Shown piece by piece: positions 1-10,923 of a DNA stretch of 64,000 nt. The stretch covers positions 164,596 to 228,595 of the forward strand of contig KL197729.1 in the NCBI GenBank assembly GCA_000697665.1, given 5' to 3'. The position numbers were made by a program, and so were the translations under genes. The DNA comes from Jaapia argillacea MUCL 33604 (Eukaryota; Basidiomycota; Agaricomycetes; Jaapiales; Jaapiaceae). Positions within the stretch are counted from its first letter, which is position 1. The number at the start of each line of letters is the position of its first letter. The notes under the pieces were generated by a model, which worked only from the letters and a program-made list of their open reading frames with translations, ran no database searches and was not told the origin of the DNA.

Positions 1-2730
1 CAAATAACATATTGTAATACGAAACATAGATTGTACAAAAAACACATCTGGTTTTATTACATTCTGTTCTACAGAAACACCAGTGCATTTTGTACAAAGC
101 AAGTCTGGTACTATTTCACCAGGACTTATACACCACAGTCTGTGGTCAACTACCACAGTATTGTACAATAGTTAACAGGAACTAGTGTTGCTTCAATCAT
201 CAATCGATTGTAGTCGGTGACGTACTCGTCGACCGTCCTTGTTCCTTGTTTCATCTCCATCATGCAAATGCGTGCCTTTTCTTCCTTGTTGACTTCTCCA
301 AACCTTTTGTCCATCTCCCTGGCGTAGTAATCCCATGAGATAAGACCCTCCAATTGAGTGACTCGTGCTTGGTCTGGATTTACCCAAGCCTTTTCGGTAG
401 CGAGTTCTTGCTCATGTCGCTTCCAAAATGTTCAAAGTTGTTTCTTCCAAGACACCACTGGTCCTCAGAGCAATGACATGGCATAGAGGAATTTAGCTTT
501 ATCGTCATTGTAGAGATTGGAGTTGGCATCGAGATATGAATCAAGGTTGTCGCGCCAATCCTTGTACTCTTTTTTGCCGCCTTCAAATGTCCCAGGCGCA
601 ACAACCTTTTCCACTTTCACTCCTCCTGGTTTGAGGTTCGTAATAAGTGTGTTGAACTGCACATCTGTCATTTGTACAGCCGCCATGATGGATGGTTGTG
701 TTTGGGGTGTTTGGGTTTGAGGAATTCGTGCCAGGGTTACCTCAAGAAGTGGTAACTGAGATAATCGTGCGGGTGGTGATGTGGTTGGTAACGGGGGTGT
801 GACTGCTCCTGACGGTACTACTCATGCGGGAGGTTCAGGTGATTTGACCAGGATCTGTAATGGTTCTCGATATCTATGGATCTCCCAGAAGATATGTTCT
901 GGGGTGACTGGTCGGAATCCTTCTTCTCCCTCCTGTGAGTAGTCGTAGGTGTCGTGCCCAGTGTAAGTGTATCGATTTGGACAGGGTGTGACTTCACAAT
1001 CTACTGAATTGTCATTGTTGAAAGGGGGAAAAGTGACGTCACTTCTGTCACTTTTGTGGAAATTATGGAGACGACTGAAACAAGGGAGTCCTCTGTTTGG
1101 ATTCAAGGTGGCGGTTCAAATGTTTTATGTAATTTAAACTACTTTCGCCTTTCCAATCACAACAGTACAAAGGGGTCTCCTTCAGTTCCGCTTCCTTTTA
1201 TGATTCTGTCGTCGTCCTCTGTCAAATCTATAACTTCGGGATTTACTTCCTCGAAGCGCAGTGGTTGGGGGATGGGGATAAGGACGTCGAGGATGGGATT
1301 TCCTTCGATGTCTTCGTCAGGAGCAAAAAGGGGGTCCTCATCTCCAAAATGATTGTAATGCCTTTTGAGGGCATACTCTGCAACTTCTCGCCTCCACTCT
1401 CCTCTGTTGATGGCCTCTACTAATGCCTCCCAGATATTACGAATATCCTCTGTTGGTCCTTCAATGCGTACTAGTTCGTTGTCGGTGAGGTATGGATGAA
1501 CCTCGGCGAGTGCTAGTAGTAGTGAGTGTAGCGCCTCCAAAAAACAAACAACCCAAAAGATGAGGTGTTCGTTAAATTGAACTGGGGCAAAACGCCTAGC
1601 GTCAATGGGCATCTACTCTTCAACATCAGCAGTTTCGTAGTTTTCGTAGTTGGGGATATTACCACAAGTATCTGGGTAGTCGAGGGTTTGATTGAGTCGG
1701 GTGAGGCATTCTTGAAGAATGTTGAGAGGGTCAAAGGATGGAGAGTGCTGTCGTCGTGCGGCGAGTCGAGTGAGGAATTCCTGTTTGTGGGGGCTAATAG
1801 GTGATGGCGAGTGAGGTGGTGTAGTGGCGAAGTCGGGTGTTCCAACTGATGGTGCTGGTGGTGGTGGGGGAGTGGGTGCTGTGTTCCAATTGCGAAAGAA
1901 ATCCTCCTCGTTATATAGTTGTCCAAAACGGAATTCAATTGGACCACTCGTGTCTACTCGGAATCGGATCTCATGTACCGCAATCGGCTGATATGTGGTG
2001 TGTGTGGTTGATATAACCAATTGGAGTAATTGGTTATGAATGTGTATGAGGGCCTCGCAGGCGTGGGTGCAGAGGATGATCAGAAGGTGGAGTCCTTCCA
2101 ATAGGGTGAGAATGATTCGACAGATAAAATTGATGATGGTGTCGATTTCACACGGTGGCATGTGAAACGGGGTTGGTTCTCGTGTGAAGCAGGGTATGTG
2201 AAATTCGGAATTCCAGGCCTAGTGAATTCTGGGAAAATCCCTAGGGTCTGCCATGTGTGTCGGAACGGACTTATGCCTCTAGACAAGTTCCGGAAGAATC
2301 CACTTATGTGGGTGTTGTAAGCTTCTGATAAGGAGAGCTTCTTCGCAGTGTCAAGGCCTAGTCAACACTCTACTAGCACCAATGACTTCCCGGCTGCGGC
2401 CTTACAATATTTTTGTATTTATCTATTTATGTAGTACGTAGACGACGATGGGTGGGAAACCTTTCAACTGTACTTGCTTGAAGTCCTGCGAGTGCGATAG
2501 GGGTATGATGGCCCACTATTCAAACACAAGCTTATTCCGGACCTGATCACTGGCGAAGATGATCAACACAAACCAGGGATCCCTGAGAGTGTACAAGTGG
2601 GAGTAATCAGAAGAACGGCTTTTGTATTCTAGGGGGGACTTTTCCATGTGATGAAATTTTCAGGGAGAGGTGTGGTACCGGCAGTAATAGTTCCGGCAGA
2701 ACAACCAGTACTGAAAGGCGTGTTGAAGTC
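1..2730 (-). mobile_element. Degraded LTR retrotransposon, 5' part (gag and leader ORFs)
   Basis: A virus-like fossil on the minus strand, cut off by the left window edge. Fragments between about 150 and 690 resemble a retrotransposon gag, including an acidic stretch around YKDWRDNLDSYLDAN and a downstream segment with the DEYVTDYNRLM pattern typical of Ty3/Gypsy-type capsid proteins of fungi. Upstream on the element's sense strand are two adjacent ORFs (1613-2161 and 1157-1612) with proline-rich and acidic segments, which I take as its leader or extended gag region. The 5' LTR should lie somewhere in about 2260-2730, but its partner is outside the window so its ends are not fixed. No pol is in view. 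It looks old and broken in several places. The assignment to Gypsy rests on gag style only. Confidence 0.6.
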
Positions 2731-3299
2731 AAAGCCCACGAACGGCTTCAGCGTATGAAAAGGCTGGGTTGCGAAGGTAACTGCAACGATATTTGCTGGT
2801 GTAGATTTTTGTGGTCATATGTTGGATTGTCAAAACTAGTCTTGAGCATCTTGTCGTGATGAAGGTCGATGTCGACGTCAGATACTCTTGTGCTGCCATA
2901 TGCAAGCAACCAGGGCGGTTGGTGAAGAAAGTCTTGAGCTAATGTCAGCAACAAACAACAACCAGGGATGTGACTGGCAGCAGCACCGGAAGAGTAGTGC
3001 GAGTAGCAACAAGGAGTAATGAGGTCAACCGATGACACACCGAGGTGGCTGGTTTGGAATAGACCAGCTCAAGACTGGAGTTTGCATTAAAGTGGTACAA
3101 GCTTATATACTACATGGTTGGTCTAATAATAGTCTGATGGTGCAATAAGGCATCATACCGAGTCATAAGAGTCCTTAATGCTACAGGTTATAATAGTAAG
3201 GAATATTCTATGAATCACGTGATGAAAAGTAAAAAGAATGTGACAACCTTCCACTACCATATATGACTGCCACCATGTGTATCCACGTGACCATGCACC
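2731..3299. other. Intergenic, no gene seen
   Basis: Only short shadow ORFs are present. This is the flank between the retrotransposon fossil and the hAT-like insertion. I see no conserved domain. Confidence 0.5.
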
Positions 3300-3307
3300 A
3301 TTCTCAC
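3300..3307 (+). repeat. Target site duplication, left copy (ATTCTCAC)
   Basis: Identical to 4353-4360 and directly abuts the left terminal inverted repeat. Confidence 0.85.
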
Positions 3308-4352
3308 TAGTGTTCCAGGGATAACTCACAGGTTCTCCACCAGTGGTTATCCACAAGGGTTATCCACGTGGATATCTACGTGGATAACTGGCAGGTCAGA
3401 AAATGGGCGGTGGTTAACCCATTATCCACCAATGTGCATCAACACCGTGACTTGGAGGTCACGATATTGTCAATGGTGAGTCTCTTCGTCTGCGAGATCT
3501 GCGAACTCTGCAGAATATCATATCTCGATTCTTGCTGGGCAATGGTCCTGTGGTCCCTGGTCCAGAACCTGATAAGACCACTGATAAGATTACTTCACAG
3601 TGTTTTCGCCATCTTCCATCCCTTGCATCTGGCGGCGGCGGCACTGCCCTCAACGACCTTGCCAACTGCGATACACCCTCCCACGTCAATAGTGTGCTCC
3701 ACGCTTGATTTGGAGGCCACTCATTCCACTGTTCTCCACTCATTCCACTGTTCTCCACTCAGTCTCATGTACACTCTGCACCCATCAACTTCGAGCCTCC
3801 CATCACGCCACTGCTGCCATTGTCGCCCCTTGCCCGTGTTCAAGAGATGCAAAACTCTACTGTGGCTACAGTACTAGTATCCAGCATGTTCTCGCACTGC
3901 TGACCTTCCCATGCGATGTGTGCTGATAATCATTCCTTCAGCTCTGTCTACTTGACGACCTATGGGTTTTACAACTTGTCAGGTGGGTCAGCATCTTTCC
4001 CAAGCTCCTGTGCCAAGTCCATTCTAGATGAGCCATTTGTTGCAGCTAGAATTTTAGCGTCCTCGTGGTGGTGATGTGTCTTGGCTCAGAGGTGTCGCAA
4101 CAAAGAAAGTGGGGTAGATCTTGCCAATAAGACTCTGTCACCGGTTCTTTATTCTCATCAGGTCGGGCTGCTAAAGTGTTTGATGTTTTTCAGTAGGTTG
4201 GTAGTTCAAGATTGTAGTTACGGATTCAAAGTTAGCCATATATTACAGTCAGTGGATATCTAGTTCTCCACCTGGTGGATATCCACCGAAAAAGTACCCC
4301 TTGTGGATAACCACCGTGGACAACTTGCCAGAGGGTTATCCATGGAACACTA
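3308..4352. mobile_element. Non-autonomous hAT-like DNA transposon (1045 bp)
   Basis: The element starts with TAGTGTTCCAGGGATAAC (3308-3325) and ends with the inverted match of TAGTGTTCCATGGATAAC (4335-4352), 17 of 18 bases identical. It is bounded by a perfect 8-bp direct repeat, ATTCTCAC, at 3300-3307 and 4353-4360. An 8-bp target duplication and short TIRs starting TAG are the hAT superfamily signature. Both ends carry several copies of the subterminal word TTATCCAC on both strands, a likely transposase-binding motif. No transposase is recognisable inside. A 19-bp unit is repeated twice in tandem near 3719-3757. Confidence 0.85.
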
Positions 4353-4360
4353 ATTCTCAC
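4353..4360 (+). repeat. Target site duplication, right copy (ATTCTCAC)
   Basis: Identical to 3300-3307 and directly abuts the right terminal inverted repeat. Confidence 0.85.
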
Positions 4361-4918
4361 CAACCACCGCTTGCTCCTTCAGCCTCCACCATCACTTTCA
4401 CCTTCAGCCTTCACTTTCTCTTCCTGCTTCATCATGCCTGTCACCGCTTGCTCCTTCTGCCTCCTTAATCTTCTCGGTTTCCACTTATAATGTTCTGCAG
4501 CGACGACTATCCCTAAACAACTGACATGCCTACCATCACAAATGATGAGGAAAACGGTGATGTACCCCCCCTTATTCATCATCGGTCAATTGTTTATCAA
4601 CTCTTCAGTGGAATCGGAGTACTTGCAGATCGTTCGATTCGATTCCTCTCCGGTTCCAATCGAGACACCTTTCTTTTTCTGTGCCTTCATAGTCCATGTC
4701 CGCAATTGTGACCTGTCCATGCAGTTTCACCAACGCGAACCAGCACTTTGTGTAATATTGATCGCTGAGTTTCAAATGCGAGGATCGCTTTACACACATG
4801 TCGTTCTGCAGGTATGCTGTCGTTCTTGCTGCACGTGGTGTTCACCGTTCATTGTTTCCTTCCTCAGTGCTTTTCCCGACCTCATTTCTTCCTGACTATT
4901 GTTCCTCTTCAATAGATC

Positions 4919-5848
4919 TTGCCTTATTGGTTGTCAATTAGCTACTCCACTTATGCTGTTCCGTTGAATGCGATGACATGGTCTCCACGAATGCCTGGAT
5001 CCACCGTCGTCGTCACCAACACAATTTTGCATTATATCAAGATGCTGTACCGCGAAATTATTATTACCCAACCTTCTCATCACCTCTCCACTATCATGGC
5101 AACTTCATGCATCTTTGTCAGAGGTGTTGGCATCACTAACGTTCAACAAGACGCTGTCAAAAAGAGAGGATACACTGCTGACGCCTTCATCCCCCTACCT
5201 GATAACGAAGATGTTGCTGCCATCCTCCACTTCTACACAAGCCAGGGTTCTGCTCCACCTGAAGACAGAATCTACATGATATGCGCTCACGTGGCTGTCC
5301 TGAAGGATGGAGATGGCGACACAATCAACTTATATGGAAATGGGGTATGTTTCGATGCTGTTTTGATTGCTATACTGGTGATGACAAGTACAAAACAGGA
5401 CATGCAGTTACTTCCTCAAGGCTGCCATTTCATTGGATTGTTTTGTACTGCTGGACGTGCCTCTCCATCTCCCGACACTCTCAACCAGGAGCATCAGTTC
5501 GACATGAACATTGCTCAATTCACGGGTGATGCCGAGCACCCCGTTCGGATGAGGTTCACATTACCTTGCAATCATCCTTGATTTTGCAACACTGCTCTTC
5601 CTAAACAGAATGATCCCATCAATGTTGTCAGGTCTTTGGTGATGGTCGATGGTGACCGCCTTCACATGGACGTCGTTGACATCACCATCGTAAAGCAAAT
5701 GGAATTTGGGACAGCAAAGCCCAGTGTTTCCGCTACGTCTTCTTCATCTACATCGTCAAAACCCACCTTCAATTGGAGCAGCAAAGGGAAAGGGAAGCGT
5801 CCTGCTGAGGAGCCAGTGGCGAGTATGAGCAAGCAGTCCAAGGATTAG
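4919..5848 (+). pseudogene. Helitron-associated accessory ORF, possible OB-fold ssDNA-binding protein
   Basis: One frame is open from about 4919 to 5848 apart from a single TGA at 5579-5581. A natural start is the ATG at 5096. Around the stop the frame reads NHP-stop-FCNTALPK and then continues as VVRSLVMVDGDRLHMDVVDITIVKQ, so an Arg codon changed from CGA to TGA is the simplest explanation. The C-terminus is Ser/Thr- and Lys-rich (SSSSTSSK, KGKGKRPAEE), like a nuclear localisation tail. The beta-strand-rich central part and its place just upstream of a Helitron Rep suggest an OB-fold or RPA-like helper protein, as other Helitrons carry. That function is inference only. The N-terminal part upstream of 5096 may be non-coding. 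Confidence 0.45.
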
Positions 5849-7404
5849 TGACTTCAGTTTGGTTCTAGATTCTTTTTGTAAATCAGTTGTACAACTATCG
5901 GTGACGTCGAAAGTGTGTGTATAAAGAATTCAATGTAATCACATCGTTTTTCCTTTACCTTCTTCATGCCCCTCACACCTGAACAAGACTGGGTCCGTGC
6001 ATTGCGACGACGCCGGAGTCAAACTGATGAACAACGTGAAGCAGAGTGAAATCATAGTCAAAGGCGTCGAGATGTATGGCGATGTGGAGTTAACACCGCA
6101 AACCACCAAGCCTCTGCTCACGCAAATCATGAACAATCACGTCAAAGTCGCCACCAAGCTTTCCACAAGACACATGCTCTGCAGTGGTGGACAAAACTCA
6201 CCACAAATCCTCCTCAGCCATTACCTGCTGCTCAGTGGAACAGACATTGCCCCCACTGCGACACACTATTACTGTCTTCAGAAATCGACTCCATTTGCTG
6301 TGGGAATGGACGATGGGTGTTTCCTTGACTCCAACTGCTTCCTCTGCAGTTTCGAAACCTCCTGAATCACCCACGATTTGGCTCCCATTTTATTGAACAC
6401 TGTCAAGCAGTCAACAATCAATTCACGTTTGCTGGGATCGGAGTCACTGGACAGTTCACAAAATTCTCCACAGGTGAAGGTCCCCCAGCCGTCACTATCA
6501 CAGGCTGAACCTACCATCTCATGCAAGATGTGGAATATGAAGATCACTCCATCAATTAGTTTCTCTATGACGAGAAGGAGAGGGAACGAAATGCTGCAGC
6601 GTTCGGTGTGGAGGCCACTATCATTCAAGGTGTACGAGATGCATTAAGAGAAGTCAATCCTTATGTGTCCAAACTACACCATTTTCGTCGACAAAATAAT
6701 CCTCGGGCATGTCACCTCGAACTCCAGGACGTGACCTCAAATGGCGACTTCACTGCCATCCTCCATACCAGCAATTCAACAAAAATTCAACCTCGATCCA
6801 TAGTCATCCATAAGCATTCCTCTCATCGACCTGAGTTCATCAATATCCTGTCACGGCACTACAAACCCCTCCACTATGTCCTGTTTTTCCCACACGGTGA
6901 GCCTGGCTGGGGAACATCACCGCTTGCCAATGGTCCCAACCTCTCTCTCAAATTGAATGGTATCGTTCGCGTCTTTATGATGCCGACGACAATCGATTTA
7001 CCACCTTTGGAAGGCTGTGTTGCAAATATTTAGTGGACATGTATTCTCACACAGAAGAAGAACGGTTATCCTACCTCCTTCGTGAACAAACATTTCAAAT
7101 CGAGAGCGGTGACTACCATGAAACCAACAACCGCGACATCACTCTCCCATCAAGCTTCATTGGTTCACGGGCTTGGGCATCAGAAGAGATAGCGGATTCT
7201 ATGGCCCTTGGTCGAGCTTTCGGAAAGCCATCATTCTTCTGTACAATGACCTTTAATCCAGATTGGCCTGAAGTTCGTGCGAGACTGAAACCGAGACAGA
7301 ATGCTTCCGACATCCCATTCGTTTGCAATTGCATGTTCAAATACCGACTAGAAAAGGTCCTTCATCTCTTGCGAACTCGATTTGGCACACCAGTCTACAT
7401 CCAT

Positions 7405-7420
7405 CAGCAAACTTACGGAT
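7405..7420 (+). repeat. Plavaka left terminal inverted repeat
   Basis: Pairs with 13663-13678 with three mismatches. A second, looser inverted match starts at the GCTTGT of 7429. Confidence 0.7.
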
Positions 7421-7538
7421 TTCTGGAGGCTTGTCTAGGCTGTTTTCGGCCTTTTAGCTGGTGGGCAAGATGCCCGCTTCAACAAGCTGTACACAAGCAG
7501 GACCAGAGCGACAAGCTCACAAGTTTCCGTAGTTACAA

Positions 7539-10500
7539 CTAGTACACCAAGAATTCGTGCATGTGGTGGTCTGCATATTTACTAATGTAGAAAGCTCCAA
7601 ACACGTCAAGTGAATCTTCATGTGGAAAGTCCGGAGGCAGGAATGCTGACCCATACACCCCTATGAGATGAGCTGCTCGCTCGATGGAGTCAACGGGAAT
7701 AACAGCAAGGCTCTGGCGACCATTTCCAGTGAATTCTGGTCGAACTACCCACATTCCCGTCGCTTCATCCTTCATGATGGGGACTAGCCAATGAACCAAT
7801 GCACATGAGTACTGTTTGTCATTGTAGATAAACGAGAAAACGAGAAAAACTCGGCCAACAACCATGCCATGCATCCCAGGTTGTTCCGGGTCCAATAAGA
7901 TAAAGACAGTATCTCGCCTCGGATGTTCGCCTCGCCAACAAGGATTGGACCAAATGCATTCTTGATGCATCCCTCCAGCTCCGCAGAGAGGTCGCTAGGG
8001 GCATAGAATCGAGCAATAGCTGAGTGAAAGACGGAGACGGAGCCACTGAAGTAGGGTAAGTCATTGAGGGCAACAGCGGAGGATGGAATTTCAGAATCGG
8101 GATTGAGTTCGTCGAACAAGAAGCGCCTGACCAACTCCGGAAATTTGGGTTGGCCGATGAAAGCTGCGAGGAGATTGATGTTTTTGGGATAACCACGTTC
8201 TAGCTGAATGTGAGTTGTAGCTCGCTTCTCTCAACAAAATTCAACTCACCAGCAGTGTGAGCAAGCTCAACCCATGACAGCACCCTTGGACCCGGTGACG
8301 GTCGGTCGTCATCATCGTTGTTGTCATCCTCCTGCGGAAGGTTGAGCGGCTCTGGGCGCTCTCCTCGTAACATCTTGGCTGTATATGATAACGTAGTACC
8401 CTCCATCTGTCCACGTATTGCAAACTGATGACAGGCACTGGTCATCTTATCGAGGCAGCAGTTAGTTCGCAACATTTGTTTGAGTGCCTTGAATCGGCTT
8501 GATCTTCGCCACGGTTCTTTGACTGCCTTTATATGTTTTGATTCGGTGATGGACGAGCAGAGACCGTTAGGGGAGCCAAAGAGCTGAATCGAGCGACTGT
8601 AGTGTCGGAGTGAATGCTGTCGTGGTAGCGAGATATCTGTGCGAACTCCGGTTTCGATGAAAATTACTCAGTGCTCGTGAAACCGTGAGAGGGCTGCCTC
8701 TAGCTCCTGCAGCGTATTTGTACTGAGGGCGTTACGATGGGCAAGATAACAAAAATCCAGAAATGCCGCGACACATTGGACCATCTTCGGAGGTACATGT
8801 CCTGCGATTGCCGGAAGATAGACCTGGTATGGAACATATGAGTAAATTCACAACTGGAAGTTGTTTGACTCACCTTCATAAGGGCCTTCAAATCATCACC
8901 TGTCCACTGAGTAAAGTCACGGCCATCCGGGAACCGACGAAGTCCAGGGAAGGGGGGGACAGCGGAGATTCTGATATGGGATTAAGCATAGATTTTCTCA
9001 GAGATAGAAAGAATGTACCTGCGGTCAATGTCATCGATAATTTCGTTGGCTCGCGTCTCACCGTGGACCAAGTGCAGATACTCATTGACCCAGCTGATGA
9101 TGTGGTCCTTGAATGTGCCTTTAATAACTTGATGAAGAAGATCTGGTGAGAGAAGGTCATGAATATCCGCGCGCGGAAATCCGTATGTGAACGGCTAGAC
9201 TATTACTCAGGTGCGGATGAAATGTGATATCGACGATGTACTTACGACAACGTCAGCCCGAATGCCATAGTCATCCCATAATACGGCTGGATTGAAAGAG
9301 TTGAGGAGAATGTCGGTGATGTCGTGTGATCGCCGGTGGGCTCCTGCTCCATCAAGATTGTCTGGGTGTGCATCACATCTATACTTTGATGGTAAGAGGA
9401 AGAATAGTCAAAAAGAAGTTTCCACATACTTGGGACACCACCTGGAGACGACGCCAGCAAGCCAGACTTGCTCAGGATAGTTGGCGATATAAGGACCCAA
9501 TCCAAATACGGCACGGCGAAAATGCCTGTCAGGGCAGCGAATGACTTTTGGCGTTGTCATCGCCGGTTTCAAAGGAGCAAATACCCGAGCTAGACAGGTG
9601 TGGTACAGTTGCTGGCTGAATTTTTGAAAGGCGGCTGTCTTCCACTGCCTTCGATTGGTCTTTGGGATGGGAAGGAAGGCGACGGGCAAAACACCATTGC
9701 CGCGCACGCGTCGAGCAGTGTTTGTGAGGATTCCCGGAGACATGTACACTGGATGGTACTCTTGATGTCCAGTGGCGACGGAAACGGTGGTCTTATCGCT
9801 GCCGGCGACAATGGGAACGAACATCGCTCCATGGGTATTGGGGTCCTTTGCAATCTCGGTCTGTGAGAGTCGGTCAGAGATTTGACATGTCTTCACACAA
9901 TCGGAAAACAGTAACATACTGCTTGATTATAAGCCCAGTCAGCGGACATCAAGTTCGACCAGATGCGCTGTCCCCCCTTGTCAAACTGCTGGTAGGGAAT
10001 TGGATTGATGTCCCGTTTCCAGTCGGTGGTCAAAATCTGATTTTCGACAAGCTTGAGTGAGTCTCGTGTGACGAGCTCATACGTTTCGGTCATCCATTTC
10101 AGTGGGGTGCCTACTGGAAGGGGACCTTGGTAGCTGATTTTGTAAGTTTTCCAGGGTGAATCACCCGTTTGAATACTATCAATGCTGTCGTACAACTCCT
10201 GCGCATTCCTCCAGGGCGGGCTGTTGTCATGTTCGAGAAGTGAGGTTGCCCACATCTCCAGCGCTTTGTTAATCGACCCTTCAGAGTCCTGGATCTCAAT
10301 GAAATGATGGTATGCAAAATCAAAGTCGAGGCGAGATTCAAACGGATACCATTCCGAGCGGCCATCCTCGGGAGGTGGCTGAGGCCGAGTGTGAGGGTCG
10401 ATATATTGGCCATTTTCATCACACTTTTGAGCTAGTTTGACGATCCACCATGTCCATGAGCACAAGAATTTTGATTCAATATATATAGCAAATACCTGTC

Positions 10501-10652
10501 AGATGGGGATGGTAGACAAAAGTGGAAGCGGCGAGGTCATCATCTTCATTGGAGGCCACAGAGGGGGCACGGTGTTTTGCATTACAATGTTGAGTCAATC
10601 CGGCTCCAGTCCTGAAAATTTTTCCTGGACATTGTGGGCAAGATAGGGCCAT
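7539..10652 (-). pseudogene. Plavaka transposase
   Basis: The start ATG at 10652 (minus) opens MALSCPQCPGKIFRTGAGLT and is followed by QHCNAKH, a C2H2 zinc finger at the N-terminus. An intron at 10432-10495 joins it to a long exon with the family-typical YPFESRLDFDFAYHHFIE, KALEMWATSLLEHDN and GPLPVGTPLKWMTETYEL segments. Next come PNTHGAMFVPIVAGSDKTTV and HFRRAVFGLGPYIANYPEQV (9410-9870), then DLLSPDLLHQVIKGTFKDH and GLRRFPDGRDFTQWTGDD (8890-9200), and ITESKHIKAVKEPWRRSSR near 8500. The C-terminal exon (7539-7970) ends in AAHLIGVYGSAFLPPDFPHE and a HH-containing tail. The order and length match full-length basidiomycete Plavaka transposases. A TGA at 8668-8670 sits where Arg is expected (FHEH-stop-VIFIETG), so this copy is probably inactive. 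Not all intron borders were resolved. Confidence 0.82.
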
Positions 10653-10923
10653 AGAAATTGGGTGTATTGGGTGGGTGATAGACGTGATGAGGAGTACAGT
10701 TGAGTGGAGACAGGATGACAGTAAGAAGATAATCTGTATGTAACGAGAACAGGAACAAGTTTTGTGGTGTCGACGAGGTTGCGGAGGGCTGTTACTCTAA
10801 GGGAGGGAGGACTTGTCACCGAAATCATTGAGTGGAACAAAACAACAACAAATACTGACCGAAGCAACGCCTCACGACAACACCATTTTTACATTGACAA
10901 TCAGCCCTCAGTCTTTGATCTTG
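10653..10923. promoter_or_regulatory. Bidirectional promoter of the Plavaka element
   Basis: A 271-bp gap lies between the divergent starts of the transposase (10652, minus) and the second transposon gene (10924, plus). No other gene is visible, so it must hold both promoters. Confidence 0.5.

Noticed and set aside
3368-3877. 169-codon ORF inside the hAT-like element
   Set aside because: No transposase motif, and it overlaps antisense ORFs of similar length. The element looks non-autonomous.
7429-7460. GCTTGT... taken first as the Plavaka left end
   Set aside because: It has an inverted partner near 13630-13660 (about 21 of 30), but no flanking duplication. The outer CAG ends at 7405 and 13678 restore the Helitron frame and give AT duplications.
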